From: Roseobacter litoralis Och 149
GTDB taxonomy: Bacteria; Pseudomonadota; Alphaproteobacteria; Rhodobacterales; Rhodobacteraceae
Assembly (NCBI RefSeq): GCF_000154785.2
Contig: NC_015730.1
Location: 4,239,501-4,303,500 of the forward strand
Length of the DNA stretch: 64,000 nucleotides
Direction of reading: 5' to 3'
Shown: positions 8,665 through 17,458 of the stretch, piece after piece
Layout: each line of letters opens with the position of its first letter
Position numbering within the stretch: position 1 is the stretch's first letter
The notes under the pieces: generated by a model
The model's input: the letters and a program-made list of their open reading frames with translations, nothing else
The model's database searches: none
What the model was told of the DNA's origin: nothing
Made by a program: the position numbers and the translations under genes

Positions 8665-9483
8665 TCAATCATGCAACGGCAGCTCTGGTACACTCAGGGC
8701 ATCCGCAAGGCGTTGTTTTGCAGATCCCGGACGTAACGGCTTTTGCTGCGTGTCACTTGCAGCCCAGCCTGTCAAAAAGACCAGTTCAAACGTTGCATTG
8801 ACCTGATCTGCCTCGGTTGCATAGTTTTCTGCATAAAGCGCTGCCGTTTGTTCAAAAAGCCTGCGCGGGGGGGCTAAACGTCGCCTTTGATCGAGCGCAT
8901 TTGTCTCACCCATGTTTCGCAAATCATGCATCAGGTGAAACGCGTCGCGGTATTGTGCGCGAAGCGTCACGCTGTCAGCAACCGGCAGCGCGAATCCTGC
9001 CCGCTGCAACAGCGCACCCAGATCGCGGATTTCTCCCATTGGGACGACCCGTGGTGACAACCCCCCGGTAAGGGCAATTTCCGCCTCGCTGAGACAACTG
9101 CGCAGTTCTTGCAGGGTTTGTCCGCCCAATGTGGCTGCAATCATCAGCCCGTCGGGTTTCAGGCTCCGCCGACACTGGATCAGCTGACCGACAGGATCAT
9201 TCGCCCAGTGCAGCGACATGGCGTGGATGACCAGATCATGCGCGCCGACCTCAAGGTCCAGCGTCTCACTGTCCGGTACAATGAGCGCCTTGGGCATATG
9301 TTTCTGCCAGACATCGGGAAAAGGCGTGACAACGGCAGGTGCCGTAAACGCCCTATTAACCAAGGACAGTCGATCCTGCACTTCGTCCGCTGCCGATTCT
9401 TGCAAAAACAATTCCTCCGGCACAGCGCGTGCGCGGTGGCGTTTAAGAGCCTGCGTGTCGGTTAGTTTTGTGTGTTTGGTCAT
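8665..9483 (-). CDS. NDUFAF5/BioC-like SAM-dependent methyltransferase-fold protein
   Basis: A 272-residue methyltransferase-fold protein. It contains LVIHAMSLHWANDPVGQL and LKPDGLMIAATLGG, the pattern of the mitochondrial complex I assembly factor NDUFAF5 and its alphaproteobacterial homologues, related to BioC. The SAM-binding glycine loop of classical methyltransferases is weak here. NDUFAF5 hydroxylates an arginine of the NDUFS7 subunit; a similar role in NuoB maturation is inferred. A BioC role cannot be excluded, but no biotin genes are nearby. Its ATG abuts the comF start on the opposite strand. Confidence 0.8.
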   Translation of the reverse strand: MTKHTKLTDTQALKRHRARAVPEELFLQESAADEVQDRLSLVNRAFTAPAVVTPFPDVWQKHMPKALIVPDSETLDLEVGAHDLVIHAMSLHWANDPVGQLIQCRRSLKPDGLMIAATLGGQTLQELRSCLSEAEIALTGGLSPRVVPMGEIRDLGALLQRAGFALPVADSVTLRAQYRDAFHLMHDLRNMGETNALDQRRRLAPPRRLFEQTAALYAENYATEADQVNATFELVFLTGWAASDTQQKPLRPGSAKQRLADALSVPELPLHD

Positions 9484-9499
9484 GAAAGGATCAATTAAG

Positions 9500-10231
9500 G
9501 TGTCGCAGCTAGGTTTTCAAACGGCAGTTTCACTTGTGTACCCTCCCCGGTGTCTGGGATGCGGTGGACAGGTCGAAAGCGATTTCGGTCTTTGTGGCAG
9601 CTGTTGGCGGGATACACCATTTATCGGCGGGTCGATCTGCGACAGTTGCGGGACGCCTTTGCCGGGCGATAACCATGACGACTGCCTTAAATGCGATGAC
9701 TGCATGATCACACCTAGATCATGGACGAAGGGACGTGCAGCGCTTTTGTATAAAGACAATGCGCGGCGCATGGTGCTTGCGCTCAAACACGGCGACCGTC
9801 AGGAAATAGCCGAGCCTGCCGCGCTCTGGATGTCGCGCGCGATTGAAGACCTGCCGTTGGAAAATATGCTGGTTGCCCCGATTCCATTGCATTGGATGCG
9901 CCTTTTGAAGCGTCGCTATAACCAATCCGCGTTACTGGCGCAGGCCCTTGCCCGGCATGCCGGCTTGCCTGTCTGTCCCGACCTTTTGCAACGACAGCGG
10001 CGCACGCAGCCCATGGACGGCATGACCAAAGAAGTCAGGTTCACCTCGGTCAAGGGTGCTATCCGCGCGCATCCAAAAAGACGCCACCGGTTGGCGGGCC
10101 GACCGATCCTGTTGGTGGATGATGTCTTTACCTCTGGGGCCACTCTGTCATCGGCCACAGATGCCTGTCTTGCCGCCGGATCAGGCCCGGTTTACGTCGT
10201 CACCCTAGCGCGCGTGATAAAAAATACCTAA
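9500..10231 (+). CDS. comF: ComF family phosphoribosyltransferase-like protein
   Basis: About 243 residues with the ComF layout: an N-terminal zinc-ribbon (CLGCGG, CGSCW, CDSCG, CLKCDDC) and a C-terminal phosphoribosyltransferase-like domain ending in LLVDDVFTSGATL, the PRPP-binding loop. ComF proteins act in uptake or processing of transforming DNA in competent bacteria; in Rhodobacterales the role is unproven. I favour GTG 9500 as start because AAAGGA (9485-9490) sits 9 nt before it. ATG 9482 is in frame but has no good site and overlaps the divergent gene's start codon. Confidence 0.87.
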   Translation: MSQLGFQTAVSLVYPPRCLGCGGQVESDFGLCGSCWRDTPFIGGSICDSCGTPLPGDNHDDCLKCDDCMITPRSWTKGRAALLYKDNARRMVLALKHGDRQEIAEPAALWMSRAIEDLPLENMLVAPIPLHWMRLLKRRYNQSALLAQALARHAGLPVCPDLLQRQRRTQPMDGMTKEVRFTSVKGAIRAHPKRRHRLAGRPILLVDDVFTSGATLSSATDACLAAGSGPVYVVTLARVIKNT

Positions 10232-10270
10232 ATGCCTTGTCAGCACCTGTGTTGAACAAGGATCGGTTAA

Positions 10271-10528
10271 ATGAAAAACGTGGAAATCTATACCTCCCCC
10301 CTCTGTGGCTTTTGTCATGCGGCCAAGCGGCTGCTGTCGCAAAAGGGAATCACCTTTGCCGAGGTTGATGTTCTGGCGGACCCGGGCCGCAAGCCGGAAA
10401 TGGTGCAGCGCGCCAACGGCAGCCGTACGGTCCCGCAAATCTTTGTGGGTGATCTCCATGTCGGTGGCTGTGATGACCTTTATGCGCTTGAGCGTGCTGG
10501 CAAGCTGGATCAGTTGCTGGCCGCGTAA
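10271..10528 (+). CDS. grxC: Glutaredoxin 3
   Basis: An 85-residue dithiol glutaredoxin with active site CGFC (residues 12-15; the most common form is CPYC), the cis-proline TVPQIF and the glutathione-binding GGCDDL. It reduces protein disulfides and glutathione mixed disulfides in the cytosol. It follows comF by 39 bp and its stop codon overlaps the next start (TAATG), so it is translated with the amidase gene. Confidence 0.94.
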   Translation: MKNVEIYTSPLCGFCHAAKRLLSQKGITFAEVDVLADPGRKPEMVQRANGSRTVPQIFVGDLHVGGCDDLYALERAGKLDQLLAA

Positions 10529-11358
10529 TGAAAACCGCCTTGTTACAGCTTAGTGTTTCGGATGATCCGGCAGAAAACCTCCCGGTCACGTTGGGGTACC
10601 TGCGGCAGGCCGCTGCTGAGGGCGCACAGTTCATACTCACGCCTGAAGTTACGAATTGTCTGTCCACAAGCCGGTCGCATCAGCGTGAGGTCTTGTCGCA
10701 TGAGGCGGACGATCTGACCCTGCAAGCAATGCAACAAGAGGCGCGCGCGCTGGGTGTTTGGATTCTCATCGGGTCGCTGGCGTTAAAGACCGGGGATGCG
10801 GATGGGCGCTTTGCGAACCGGTCCTTCATGATCGACCCCCAGGGGGCCATTGTGGCGCGGTACGATAAAATACATATGTTCGATGTGCAGGTCACGCCCG
10901 AAGAAACCTATCGCGAATCGGATGGGTATCGGCCGGGGCAACATGCCGTGACCGCGCAAACAGAGTTTGCGACGATAGGCATGACCGTTTGTTATGATGT
11001 GCGTTTTTCGGCGCTGCATTCAGCGCTGGCGCGCGCAGGTGCGGACATCCTGACCGTGCCTGCCGCGTTTTCCCCGGTAACTGGTGCGGCGCATTGGCAT
11101 GCGTTGCTGCGCGCGCGCGCGATTGAGACCGGATGCTATGTTCTGGCGCCCGCACAAACCGGCACACATCCCAGCAAACAGCACAAGACGCGGGCCACCT
11201 ACGGCCATTCGCTGGTGGTTGGCCCATGGGGAGATGTGCAATTGGACGCAGGTACGCAACCGGGCGTTTACATGACCGATCTGCATATGGAACAAGTAGG
11301 GTCAGCGCGGGCGAGAATTCCAAGCCTTGCGAATGCGCGCCTTTTCGATGGTCCCTGA
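10528..11358 (+). CDS. Carbon-nitrogen hydrolase (nitrilase superfamily, Nit1/deaminated-glutathione amidase-like)
   Basis: A 276-residue nitrilase-superfamily hydrolase with the catalytic triad E40 (TPEVTN), K113 (YDKIHMFDV) and C155 (MTVCYDVRF). The KIHMFDV signature is typical of the Nit branch, whose members hydrolyse deaminated glutathione as metabolite repair. The neighbouring glutaredoxin, coupled by a 1-bp overlap, fits a glutathione-related job (inference). The next gene starts immediately after the stop codon. Confidence 0.9.
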   Translation: MKTALLQLSVSDDPAENLPVTLGYLRQAAAEGAQFILTPEVTNCLSTSRSHQREVLSHEADDLTLQAMQQEARALGVWILIGSLALKTGDADGRFANRSFMIDPQGAIVARYDKIHMFDVQVTPEETYRESDGYRPGQHAVTAQTEFATIGMTVCYDVRFSALHSALARAGADILTVPAAFSPVTGAAHWHALLRARAIETGCYVLAPAQTGTHPSKQHKTRATYGHSLVVGPWGDVQLDAGTQPGVYMTDLHMEQVGSARARIPSLANARLFDGP

Positions 11359-11802
11359 ATGAATGACGACAAAAACGCCCTTGCGATAGCTCTTTTTACC
11401 GAAGTTATGGCGGCTGATCAGCTCGTGCGCGCCCGCCTCAGCCGCGTGTTGCCCAAGGGGATGGAAATCTCGCATTTCTCGGTGTTGAATCACCTGGCGT
11501 GGATCGCGGATGAACGCACCCCGGCGCAACTTGCCGAGACACTGCATGTGACGCGGGGCGCTATGACCAACACCTTGGGCAAGCTGGAGTGGGCAGGTTA
11601 CGTGCACATTCGCCCCGATTGGGATGACGCACGGCGCAAACTTGTCGCCATCAGCCCCGCAGGGCGTCAGGCGCGCGACTATGCGGTCGGGACTGTCACG
11701 CCTGTGATCACTCAGATGGTCGATAAAATGGGCGCAGAACAGGTGCGCGGTGCGATACCCATTCTGCGCGAGATGCGCATGCTACTCGGGGATGAGAGCT
11801 AG
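11359..11802 (+). CDS. MarR family transcriptional regulator
   Basis: A 147-residue winged-helix regulator: [30 protein letters not shown] as the recognition helix region, and the wing [16 protein letters not shown]. MarR dimers usually repress their own operon and respond to small ligands or oxidants. It starts directly after the amidase stop, so it belongs to the grxC-amidase transcript and may respond to redox state (inference). Its last 4 bp overlap the 3' end of ubiG on the other strand. Confidence 0.9.
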   Translation: MNDDKNALAIALFTEVMAADQLVRARLSRVLPKGMEISHFSVLNHLAWIADERTPAQLAETLHVTRGAMTNTLGKLEWAGYVHIRPDWDDARRKLVAISPAGRQARDYAVGTVTPVITQMVDKMGAEQVRGAIPILREMRMLLGDES

Positions 11803-12557
11803 GCGGGCTTGATGCTTGCCGTCACGTAGTTCACGCTCAGATCCCGATCCGACAGCTTCCACGACCATGTGATCGGGTTAAACACAAAACCTTTGCGGTC
11901 AACGGGGTCCATTCCCGCCTGACGCAAAAGGTCATATAGCTCATCAGGGGTGATGAACTTGGACCACTCATGTGTGCCTTTGGGCAGCCAGCGCATCACA
12001 TGTTCAGCCCCGATGATGGCCATCACATAGGATTTCGGATTCCGGTTCAGTGTCGAACAGACCTGCAACCCACCGCGTTTAAGAAGCTGACGACAGGCGA
12101 TCAGGTAGTCGATGGGGGAGGCCACATGCTCCACCACCTCCATATTGAGGACCACGTCGAATTGCTCTCCCGCCGCGGCGAGCGCTTCTGCGGTGGTGTG
12201 ACGATAATCAATGGTCAGGCCTGACCGCTCAGCATGCACGCGCGCGACCGGGATGTTGCGTTCTGCCGCATCTGCGCCAACGACATCCGCCCCGAGACGC
12301 GCCATGGGTTCAGCCAGCAGACCGCCCCCGCAACCGATGTCGAGGATACGCAATCCTTTGAACGGCTCTGACGTGGCCAGATCCCGGTCAAATTCACCCG
12401 CAATCTGCGCGGTAATATAATCCAACCGGCACGGGTTCAGCATGTGCAGTGGTTTGAATTTCCCGTTTTCGTCCCACCATTCAGCCGCCATTGCCTCAAA
12501 TTTAGCAATTTCAGACGGATCAACAGTTGTTTGTGGCGCTTGCATTCTCGGCTCCAT
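11799..12557 (-). CDS. ubiG: Ubiquinone biosynthesis O-methyltransferase
   Basis: A 252-residue enzyme performing both O-methylations of ubiquinone synthesis. Hallmarks: [21 protein letters not shown] N-terminus, SAM loop [11 protein letters not shown] (residues 71-81), the post-motif NMEVVEHV, and the membrane-association region [16 protein letters not shown]. The start may be ATG 12557 or 12545. It is convergent with the marR gene and divergent from pip, with only 36 bp between the two start codons. Confidence 0.96.
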   Translation of the reverse strand: MEPRMQAPQTTVDPSEIAKFEAMAAEWWDENGKFKPLHMLNPCRLDYITAQIAGEFDRDLATSEPFKGLRILDIGCGGGLLAEPMARLGADVVGADAAERNIPVARVHAERSGLTIDYRHTTAEALAAAGEQFDVVLNMEVVEHVASPIDYLIACRQLLKRGGLQVCSTLNRNPKSYVMAIIGAEHVMRWLPKGTHEWSKFITPDELYDLLRQAGMDPVDRKGFVFNPITWSWKLSDRDLSVNYVTASIKPA

Positions 12558-12593
12558 ATGATCATGTATCTTTCCGTACTATATAGGCCCCTA

Positions 12594-13565
12594 ATGGATA
12601 AATTCTCGGACCAAAAGCGCGCAGTGCAATACCTGTACCCCCCGGTTGATCCTTTCGATCAGCGGATGCTGGATGTTGGTCAGGGACATCGCGTCTATGT
12701 TGAGCAATGTGGCAACCCCACGGGCATACCGGTGATCGTGTTGCATGGGGGGCCCGGTGGCGGATGCAGCCCGGCAATGCGGCGCTATTTTGACCCTTCA
12801 ATTTTTCGCGTCATCCTGTTTGATCAACGCGGGTGCGGTCGCTCACGGCCCCATGCCAGCGTAACGCATAACACCACATGGCATCTTGTCGATGACATCG
12901 AATTGATTCGGCGCGCGCTGGATATCGATGACTGGATCGTGTTTGGCGGCAGCTGGGGCGCAACGCTGTCGCTGATCTATGCAGAAACGCACCCGGATCG
13001 CGCGCGTCATCTGGTCTTGCGCGGCGTTTTCCTGATGACCCAGGCCGAGCTTGACTGGTTCTATGGCGGCGGCGCGGGCAAGTTCTGGCCAGAGGTTTGG
13101 GCGCGGTTCACCGGACCCATCCCCGAAGACGAGCGGGGCGATCTGATCGAAGCCTACCGCCGCCGGTTGTTTTCCGGCGACATGCCGCAGGAAACGCGCT
13201 TTGCCAAGGCTTGGTCGTCGTGGGAAAACGCGCTGGCATCAATCCATTCTTCGGGATCAACGGGGGACAGTCCCGGTGAATATGCCCGCGCTTTCGCCCG
13301 GCTCGAGAATCACTATTTTTCGAACGCTGGCTTTCTGGACTTTGACGGGCAGATTCTGGCGAATGTCGGTCGGATTGCACATATTCCCGGCGTCATTGTT
13401 CAGGGTCGCTATGATATGATCTGCCCACCCGAAAGCGCCTATCGCCTCGCTGAGGCTTGGGACAATTGCGAATTGAAGATCGTTCGCAATGCAGGTCATG
13501 CGCTTTCGGAACCGGGGATCAGCGCCGAACTCGTGCGCACCATGGACAGGATTGGCGGTCGATGA
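12594..13565 (+). CDS. pip: Proline iminopeptidase (prolyl aminopeptidase)
   Basis: A 323-residue alpha/beta hydrolase removing N-terminal proline from peptides. Motifs: oxyanion region HGGPGGG (51-57), DQRGCGRS, nucleophile Ser120 in GGSWG, acid Asp in GRYDMICP, and His in AGHALSEPG. No clear ribosome site precedes ATG 12594; TATA-rich bases just upstream suggest a very short leader. Its stop codon overlaps the start of the next gene (ATGA). Confidence 0.93.
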   Translation: MDKFSDQKRAVQYLYPPVDPFDQRMLDVGQGHRVYVEQCGNPTGIPVIVLHGGPGGGCSPAMRRYFDPSIFRVILFDQRGCGRSRPHASVTHNTTWHLVDDIELIRRALDIDDWIVFGGSWGATLSLIYAETHPDRARHLVLRGVFLMTQAELDWFYGGGAGKFWPEVWARFTGPIPEDERGDLIEAYRRRLFSGDMPQETRFAKAWSSWENALASIHSSGSTGDSPGEYARAFARLENHYFSNAGFLDFDGQILANVGRIAHIPGVIVQGRYDMICPPESAYRLAEAWDNCELKIVRNAGHALSEPGISAELVRTMDRIGGR

Positions 13566-14455
13566 CACGGCGCTCACATATGGACCGGCGGGCGCTTTTT
13601 GCCACGGGTGCTGCTGCGGCTTTGCTGGCGGCGACCGGTGTGTCTGCGCAGGCAAGTCCGGCGCGGCGCGGTCGGTTGCGCGCTGCCCTGTCAGGTGCGC
13701 GCCGCACAGATAGTTTTGACGCACGACAAGACCACGGTCTGTTCATGCAGGTGGCCATGGTGGGTGCCGTGTTTGACACCCTGACCGAAGTTGCTGCTGA
13801 CGGAACGCTTCATGGCGAGTTGTCGACCGCTTGGGAAGGGGATGCGCGCGCGCAGGTCTGGACCCTTACCTTGCGTGAGAATGTCGATTTTCATGACGGG
13901 ACGCGGTTTTCGGCACAGGATGTGGTCGCATCCTTTGATCTGCACCGTCAGACGTTGCTTGCGGATGTCGCAAGGGTGTCAGTTCTTGATGCGCAACGTG
14001 TTTTGGTCGAATTGCACGAAGGTGATCCGCATTTCCCTTACCGGCTATCCGATCCACGGCTGGTTATTTATCCGGCCGGGAACATGGCAGTGGCGATGTC
14101 GGATGGAATCGGCACGGGCCTGTACAGGGTTCAGCGCTTTCAGCCCGGGCGGCATTTTCTCGGTCAGCGGGTGGCGCAGCATTATAAAGACGGGCGTGCC
14201 GGATGGTTTGATACGGTCGAGCTTGTTGCGCTTTCCTCAAGTGCCGTGCGGGCAGAAGCGTTGAGAGACAACTACGTGGATGCTGCGGAGCTGTCGGACA
14301 CCTCGGATTTGGCGGACCTGTCCGGTATCACGCTTTTGCCGGAAACGGTTTCAATGACGGCCGCTGTTTCAGAGCGGCTTGCCTTGCCTCATCATACCGG
14401 ATCGCGCTGGCCGTTGGATAATTTACGCGCTGCTGAGCGTTGGTGGATGGCCTGA
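13562..14455 (+). CDS. Short family-5 solute-binding protein
   Basis: 297 residues with an export signal ([18 protein letters not shown]...SAQA) followed by the N-terminal lobe of a dipeptide/oligopeptide-binding protein: [27 protein letters not shown] (the classical SBP5 signature) and VVASFDLHR. Family members are usually about 500 residues, so the second lobe is greatly reduced or missing. No ABC permease or ATPase gene is adjacent. It is translationally coupled to the prolyl aminopeptidase, so a peptide-related role is plausible (inference). It could be a degenerated gene, though the frame is clean throughout. Confidence 0.75.
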   Translation: MTRRSHMDRRALFATGAAAALLAATGVSAQASPARRGRLRAALSGARRTDSFDARQDHGLFMQVAMVGAVFDTLTEVAADGTLHGELSTAWEGDARAQVWTLTLRENVDFHDGTRFSAQDVVASFDLHRQTLLADVARVSVLDAQRVLVELHEGDPHFPYRLSDPRLVIYPAGNMAVAMSDGIGTGLYRVQRFQPGRHFLGQRVAQHYKDGRAGWFDTVELVALSSSAVRAEALRDNYVDAAELSDTSDLADLSGITLLPETVSMTAAVSERLALPHHTGSRWPLDNLRAAERWWMA

Positions 14456-14467
14456 GACGATCAGGGG

Positions 14468-14496
14468 TTGCAGTGACTGCACACCGGGTCTATATG
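14468..14496 (+). promoter_or_regulatory. Sigma-70-type promoter of rimP-nusA-infB
   Basis: TTGCAG (14468-14473) and TATATG (14491-14496) are separated by 17 bp. Transcription would begin near 14503, giving a leader of about 95 nt before rimP that contains the hairpin at 14551-14573. Confidence 0.6.
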
Positions 14497-14550
14497 GATT
14501 TCAACAGTGGCGCTCTCGGGTCCAAACCGAAAGCCCAACCGGAATTTCGA

Positions 14551-14573
14551 ACGGGCCCTGCGCCCGTTTTTTT
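14551..14573 (+). terminator. Terminator-type hairpin in rimP leader (possible attenuator)
   Basis: The stem ACGGGC/GCCCGT with loop CCTGC is followed by seven T. It ends about 25 bp before the rimP ATG, too close for a full promoter downstream of it, so rimP transcription must cross it. It may also end readthrough from the upstream pip operon. An upstream GCCC (14533-14536) could pair with the 5' arm and compete with the terminator. Confidence 0.7.
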
Positions 14574-14598
14574 GTGCTTGAAGCAAAACGAAAGACAT

Positions 14599-15189
14599 AT
14601 GAACAACGACCTGATTGCAAAAGCTGCCATAGATCGCCGCATGGCCGAGATCATCACCCCGGTGATCGAGGACATGGGGTTCGAACTGGTGCGCGTGCGT
14701 CTGATGTCCGGCAAGTCGACCATTTTGCAGATCATGGCGGATAAGCCCGATGGCGGGATCGAGGTGGACGACTGCGCCGAGATCAGCCAGGCGGTGAGTG
14801 CGGTGCTCGACGTGGAGGACCCGATCCTTGATGAATACACGCTTGAGGTTTCAAGCCCGGGAATCGACCGGCCCCTGACGCGGCTCAAAGACTTTGAGAT
14901 GTTCGAAGGATACGAGGCTAAGATCGAAACCGGCGAAATGATTGATGGCCGCCGACGGTTTAAAGGCGCACTTGCCGGCGTTGAGAATGATGAGGTTCTG
15001 ATCAATGTCGAAGAAGGCACGATCGGCCTGAAATTTGACTGGCTCAGTGATGCCAAACTGGTGCTCACGGACGACCTGATCAAAGAAATGTTGCGCCAGC
15101 GTAAGGCTGCCGGTGCATTTGATGAGACAAATTTCGACGAGGTTTCTACCGAGCTAGAGACCGATACGCCTGCTGAGGGAGACCAATAA
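14599..15189 (+). CDS. rimP: Ribosome maturation factor RimP
   Basis: A 196-residue factor needed for 30S subunit maturation. It has the N-terminal alpha/beta domain ([19 protein letters not shown]), the conserved [17 protein letters not shown] and the C-terminal SH3-like part ([15 protein letters not shown]). Start ATG 14599 is where family similarity begins; an upstream in-frame reading crosses the hairpin and is rejected. It abuts nusA with no gap, forming the usual rimP-nusA-ylxR-infB operon. Confidence 0.95.
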   Translation: MNNDLIAKAAIDRRMAEIITPVIEDMGFELVRVRLMSGKSTILQIMADKPDGGIEVDDCAEISQAVSAVLDVEDPILDEYTLEVSSPGIDRPLTRLKDFEMFEGYEAKIETGEMIDGRRRFKGALAGVENDEVLINVEEGTIGLKFDWLSDAKLVLTDDLIKEMLRQRKAAGAFDETNFDEVSTELETDTPAEGDQ

Positions 15190-16806
15190 ATGGCGATTAC
15201 ATCCGCAAACCAGCTTGAGCTTTTGCAAACCGCTGAGGCCGTGGCACGAGAGAAAATGATCGACCCCGGTCTGGTCGTCGAAGCGATGGAAGAATCGCTC
15301 GCCCGTGCTGCGAAGTCTCGCTACGGCGCGGAAATGGACATTCGGGTGCATATTGATCGCAAGACAGGCAAGGCGACCTTTACCCGCGTGCGGACAGTGG
15401 TCGAAGATGAGCTGCTGGAAAACTATCAGGCTGAGTTCACCGTCGAGCAGGCCAAGCAGTACATGGAAAACCCTGAGGTCGGTCAGCAACTGATCGAAGA
15501 AGTCCCCCCGGTTGAAATGGGCCGAATCGCCGCGCAATCCGCCAAACAGGTGATCTTGCAGAAAGTTCGTGAAGCCGAACGGGATCGCCAGTTCGAAGAG
15601 TTCAAAGACCGCGCCGGCAGCATCATCAACGGTCTCGTTAAGCGCGAAGAATACGGCAATGTCATCGTGGATGTGGGGGCTGGTGAAGCGATCCTGCGTC
15701 GCAATGAAAAGATTGGCCGCGAATCGTATCGTCCGAACGACCGTATCCGGGTCTACATCAAAGACGTGCGCCGCGAGCAGCGTGGCCCGCAGATTTTCCT
15801 CAGCCGCACGGCACCGGAATTCATGGCCGAGCTGTTCAAAATGGAAGTGCCTGAGATTTACGACGGCATCATCGAGATCAAAGCCGTTGCCCGTGACCCG
15901 GGATCGCGCGCCAAGATCGCCGTGATTTCTTATGACAACTCCATCGACCCTGTTGGCGCCTGTGTGGGTATGCGCGGATCGCGCGTTCAGGCGGTGGTAA
16001 ATGAACTGCAAGGCGAAAAAATCGACATCATTCCATGGAATGAAGACCAGCCGACGTTCCTTGTGAACGCGCTGCAGCCAGCCGAAGTGTCCAAAGTTGT
16101 TCTGGACGAAGAAGCGGGCAAGATCGAAGTTGTTGTCCCCGAAGAGCAGTTGAGCCTCGCCATTGGGCGGCGTGGTCAAAACGTGCGTCTGGCGTCTCAG
16201 CTGACCGGCCTCGACATCGACATCATGACCGAAGAGCAGGAAAGCGCGCGCCGTCAGGCCGAGTTTGAACTGCGCACGCAACTCTTTGTCGACAATCTGG
16301 ATCTGGACGAATTCTTTGCCCAGCTGCTCGTGTCCGAAGGTTTCACCAGCCTCGAAGAAGTCGCCTATGTCGAAGTGGATGAGCTGCTGGTGATCGACGG
16401 GGTCGATGCGGATACAGCAAATGAACTGCAGGCCCGGGCGCGCGATGTGCTTGAGGCGCAGAATAAAGCTGCAATTGAAAGCGCACGCGCCTTGGGAGTT
16501 GAAGACAGCCTGATTGAATTTGAGGGCCTGACGCCCCAAATGATTGAAGCACTGGCCAAGGATGATGTGAAAACGCTTGAAGACTTTGCAACCTGCGCGG
16601 ACTGGGAACTGGCAGGCGGTTGGACCACGGTCGATGGAGAACGGTCAAAAGACGACGGTGTTCTGGAGCCATTCGAAATGACTCTGGAAGAGGCACAGGA
16701 CCTGATCATGACCGCTCGTGTCATGTTGGGCTGGGTTGATCCGGCAGATCTTGAGCCCGACGAAGAAGTGTCGGAAGACGCTGAAGCGGAGGAAGCCGAG
16801 GTCTGA
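15190..16806 (+). CDS. nusA: Transcription termination/antitermination factor NusA
   Basis: A 538-residue RNA polymerase-binding factor. Order of domains: N-terminal polymerase-binding domain (1 to about 130), S1 domain (about 135-200), two KH domains (VGACVGMRGSRVQ and LSLAIGRRGQNVRLA), then C-terminal acidic repeats (EEVAYVEVDELLVIDGVDAD, and another near residue 440-520). It controls pausing, intrinsic termination and rRNA antitermination. In Escherichia coli NusA autoregulates this operon, relevant to the leader hairpin upstream. Confidence 0.97.
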   Translation: MAITSANQLELLQTAEAVAREKMIDPGLVVEAMEESLARAAKSRYGAEMDIRVHIDRKTGKATFTRVRTVVEDELLENYQAEFTVEQAKQYMENPEVGQQLIEEVPPVEMGRIAAQSAKQVILQKVREAERDRQFEEFKDRAGSIINGLVKREEYGNVIVDVGAGEAILRRNEKIGRESYRPNDRIRVYIKDVRREQRGPQIFLSRTAPEFMAELFKMEVPEIYDGIIEIKAVARDPGSRAKIAVISYDNSIDPVGACVGMRGSRVQAVVNELQGEKIDIIPWNEDQPTFLVNALQPAEVSKVVLDEEAGKIEVVVPEEQLSLAIGRRGQNVRLASQLTGLDIDIMTEEQESARRQAEFELRTQLFVDNLDLDEFFAQLLVSEGFTSLEEVAYVEVDELLVIDGVDADTANELQARARDVLEAQNKAAIESARALGVEDSLIEFEGLTPQMIEALAKDDVKTLEDFATCADWELAGGWTTVDGERSKDDGVLEPFEMTLEEAQDLIMTARVMLGWVDPADLEPDEEVSEDAEAEEAEV

Positions 16807-16828
16807 TTTCAGGCCTCGGTGGCACCTG

Positions 16829-17449
16829 ATGGGTCGCGGTGGCGCTCCCAAAGACCGCGGTGACGGTCCCGACCGCAAGTGCATTGCCACAGGCGAGGTG
16901 CAGCCTAAATATGGGCTTGTGCGTTTTGTGGTTGGGCCGGATTCGGATGTCGTGCCTGATATTCTTGGCAAACTGCCGGGGCGTGGTATGTATGTCTCTG
17001 CGGATCGTGCTTCGTTGGAGAAGGCCGTCAGCAAAGGTCTCTTCTCGCGCTCCGCGAAACAACCCGTTAAAGTGGCCGAAACACTTGTGGACGAGGTTGA
17101 AACGCAATTGGCACGTCGTGTTGTCGATTTGATATCGCTTCAGCGCAAGGCGGGCCGGGCCGTTGCCGGGTTTGAAAAGGTAAAAAACTGGCTGCAAATG
17201 GAAGAGGCAGAAGTGCTTATCCAGGCAGTTGACGGCTCAGGCCGTGGGAAATCGAAACTAAGCACGCCGCATTACGGGTCATATATTGGCTGGTTGACGG
17301 CAGACGAATTGGGTTTGGCATTTGGGCGCCAAACTGTGATACATGGGGCGCTCGCCTCTGGTGGACTCACGCAACGTGTTGTAGAGGAAGCCCAACGACT
17401 TAAAGGCGTGCGCGTAAAAGAGGATGGCAGGGGCCATCCGAAAGGATAG
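16829..17449 (+). CDS. RNA-binding protein: YlxR (DUF448) fused to L7Ae-like domain
   Basis: 206 residues. Residues 1 to about 95 are the YlxR domain (DRKCIATGEVQPKYGLVRFV, LPGRGMYVS). The rest is an L7Ae/YlxQ-type RNA-binding domain (ISLQRKAGRAVAGFEKV). In firmicutes these are two separate genes, ylxR and ylxQ, between nusA and infB; the alphaproteobacterial form is a fusion. ATG 16829 fits the start of homology. The exact function is not established; RNA binding linked to ribosome or RNase P function has been proposed for the family. Confidence 0.9.
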   Translation: MGRGGAPKDRGDGPDRKCIATGEVQPKYGLVRFVVGPDSDVVPDILGKLPGRGMYVSADRASLEKAVSKGLFSRSAKQPVKVAETLVDEVETQLARRVVDLISLQRKAGRAVAGFEKVKNWLQMEEAEVLIQAVDGSGRGKSKLSTPHYGSYIGWLTADELGLAFGRQTVIHGALASGGLTQRVVEEAQRLKGVRVKEDGRGHPKG

Positions 17450-17458
17450 ACGAGCTAC

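Noticed and set aside
14456..14550. tRNA in the rimP leader, by analogy with metY in E. coli
   Set aside because: No cloverleaf, no T-loop GTTCRA and no acceptor pairing could be found.
15154..16539. Long open frame of 461 codons antisense to nusA
   Set aside because: It mirrors the nusA codon pattern, has no ribosome site and no recognisable protein motif.
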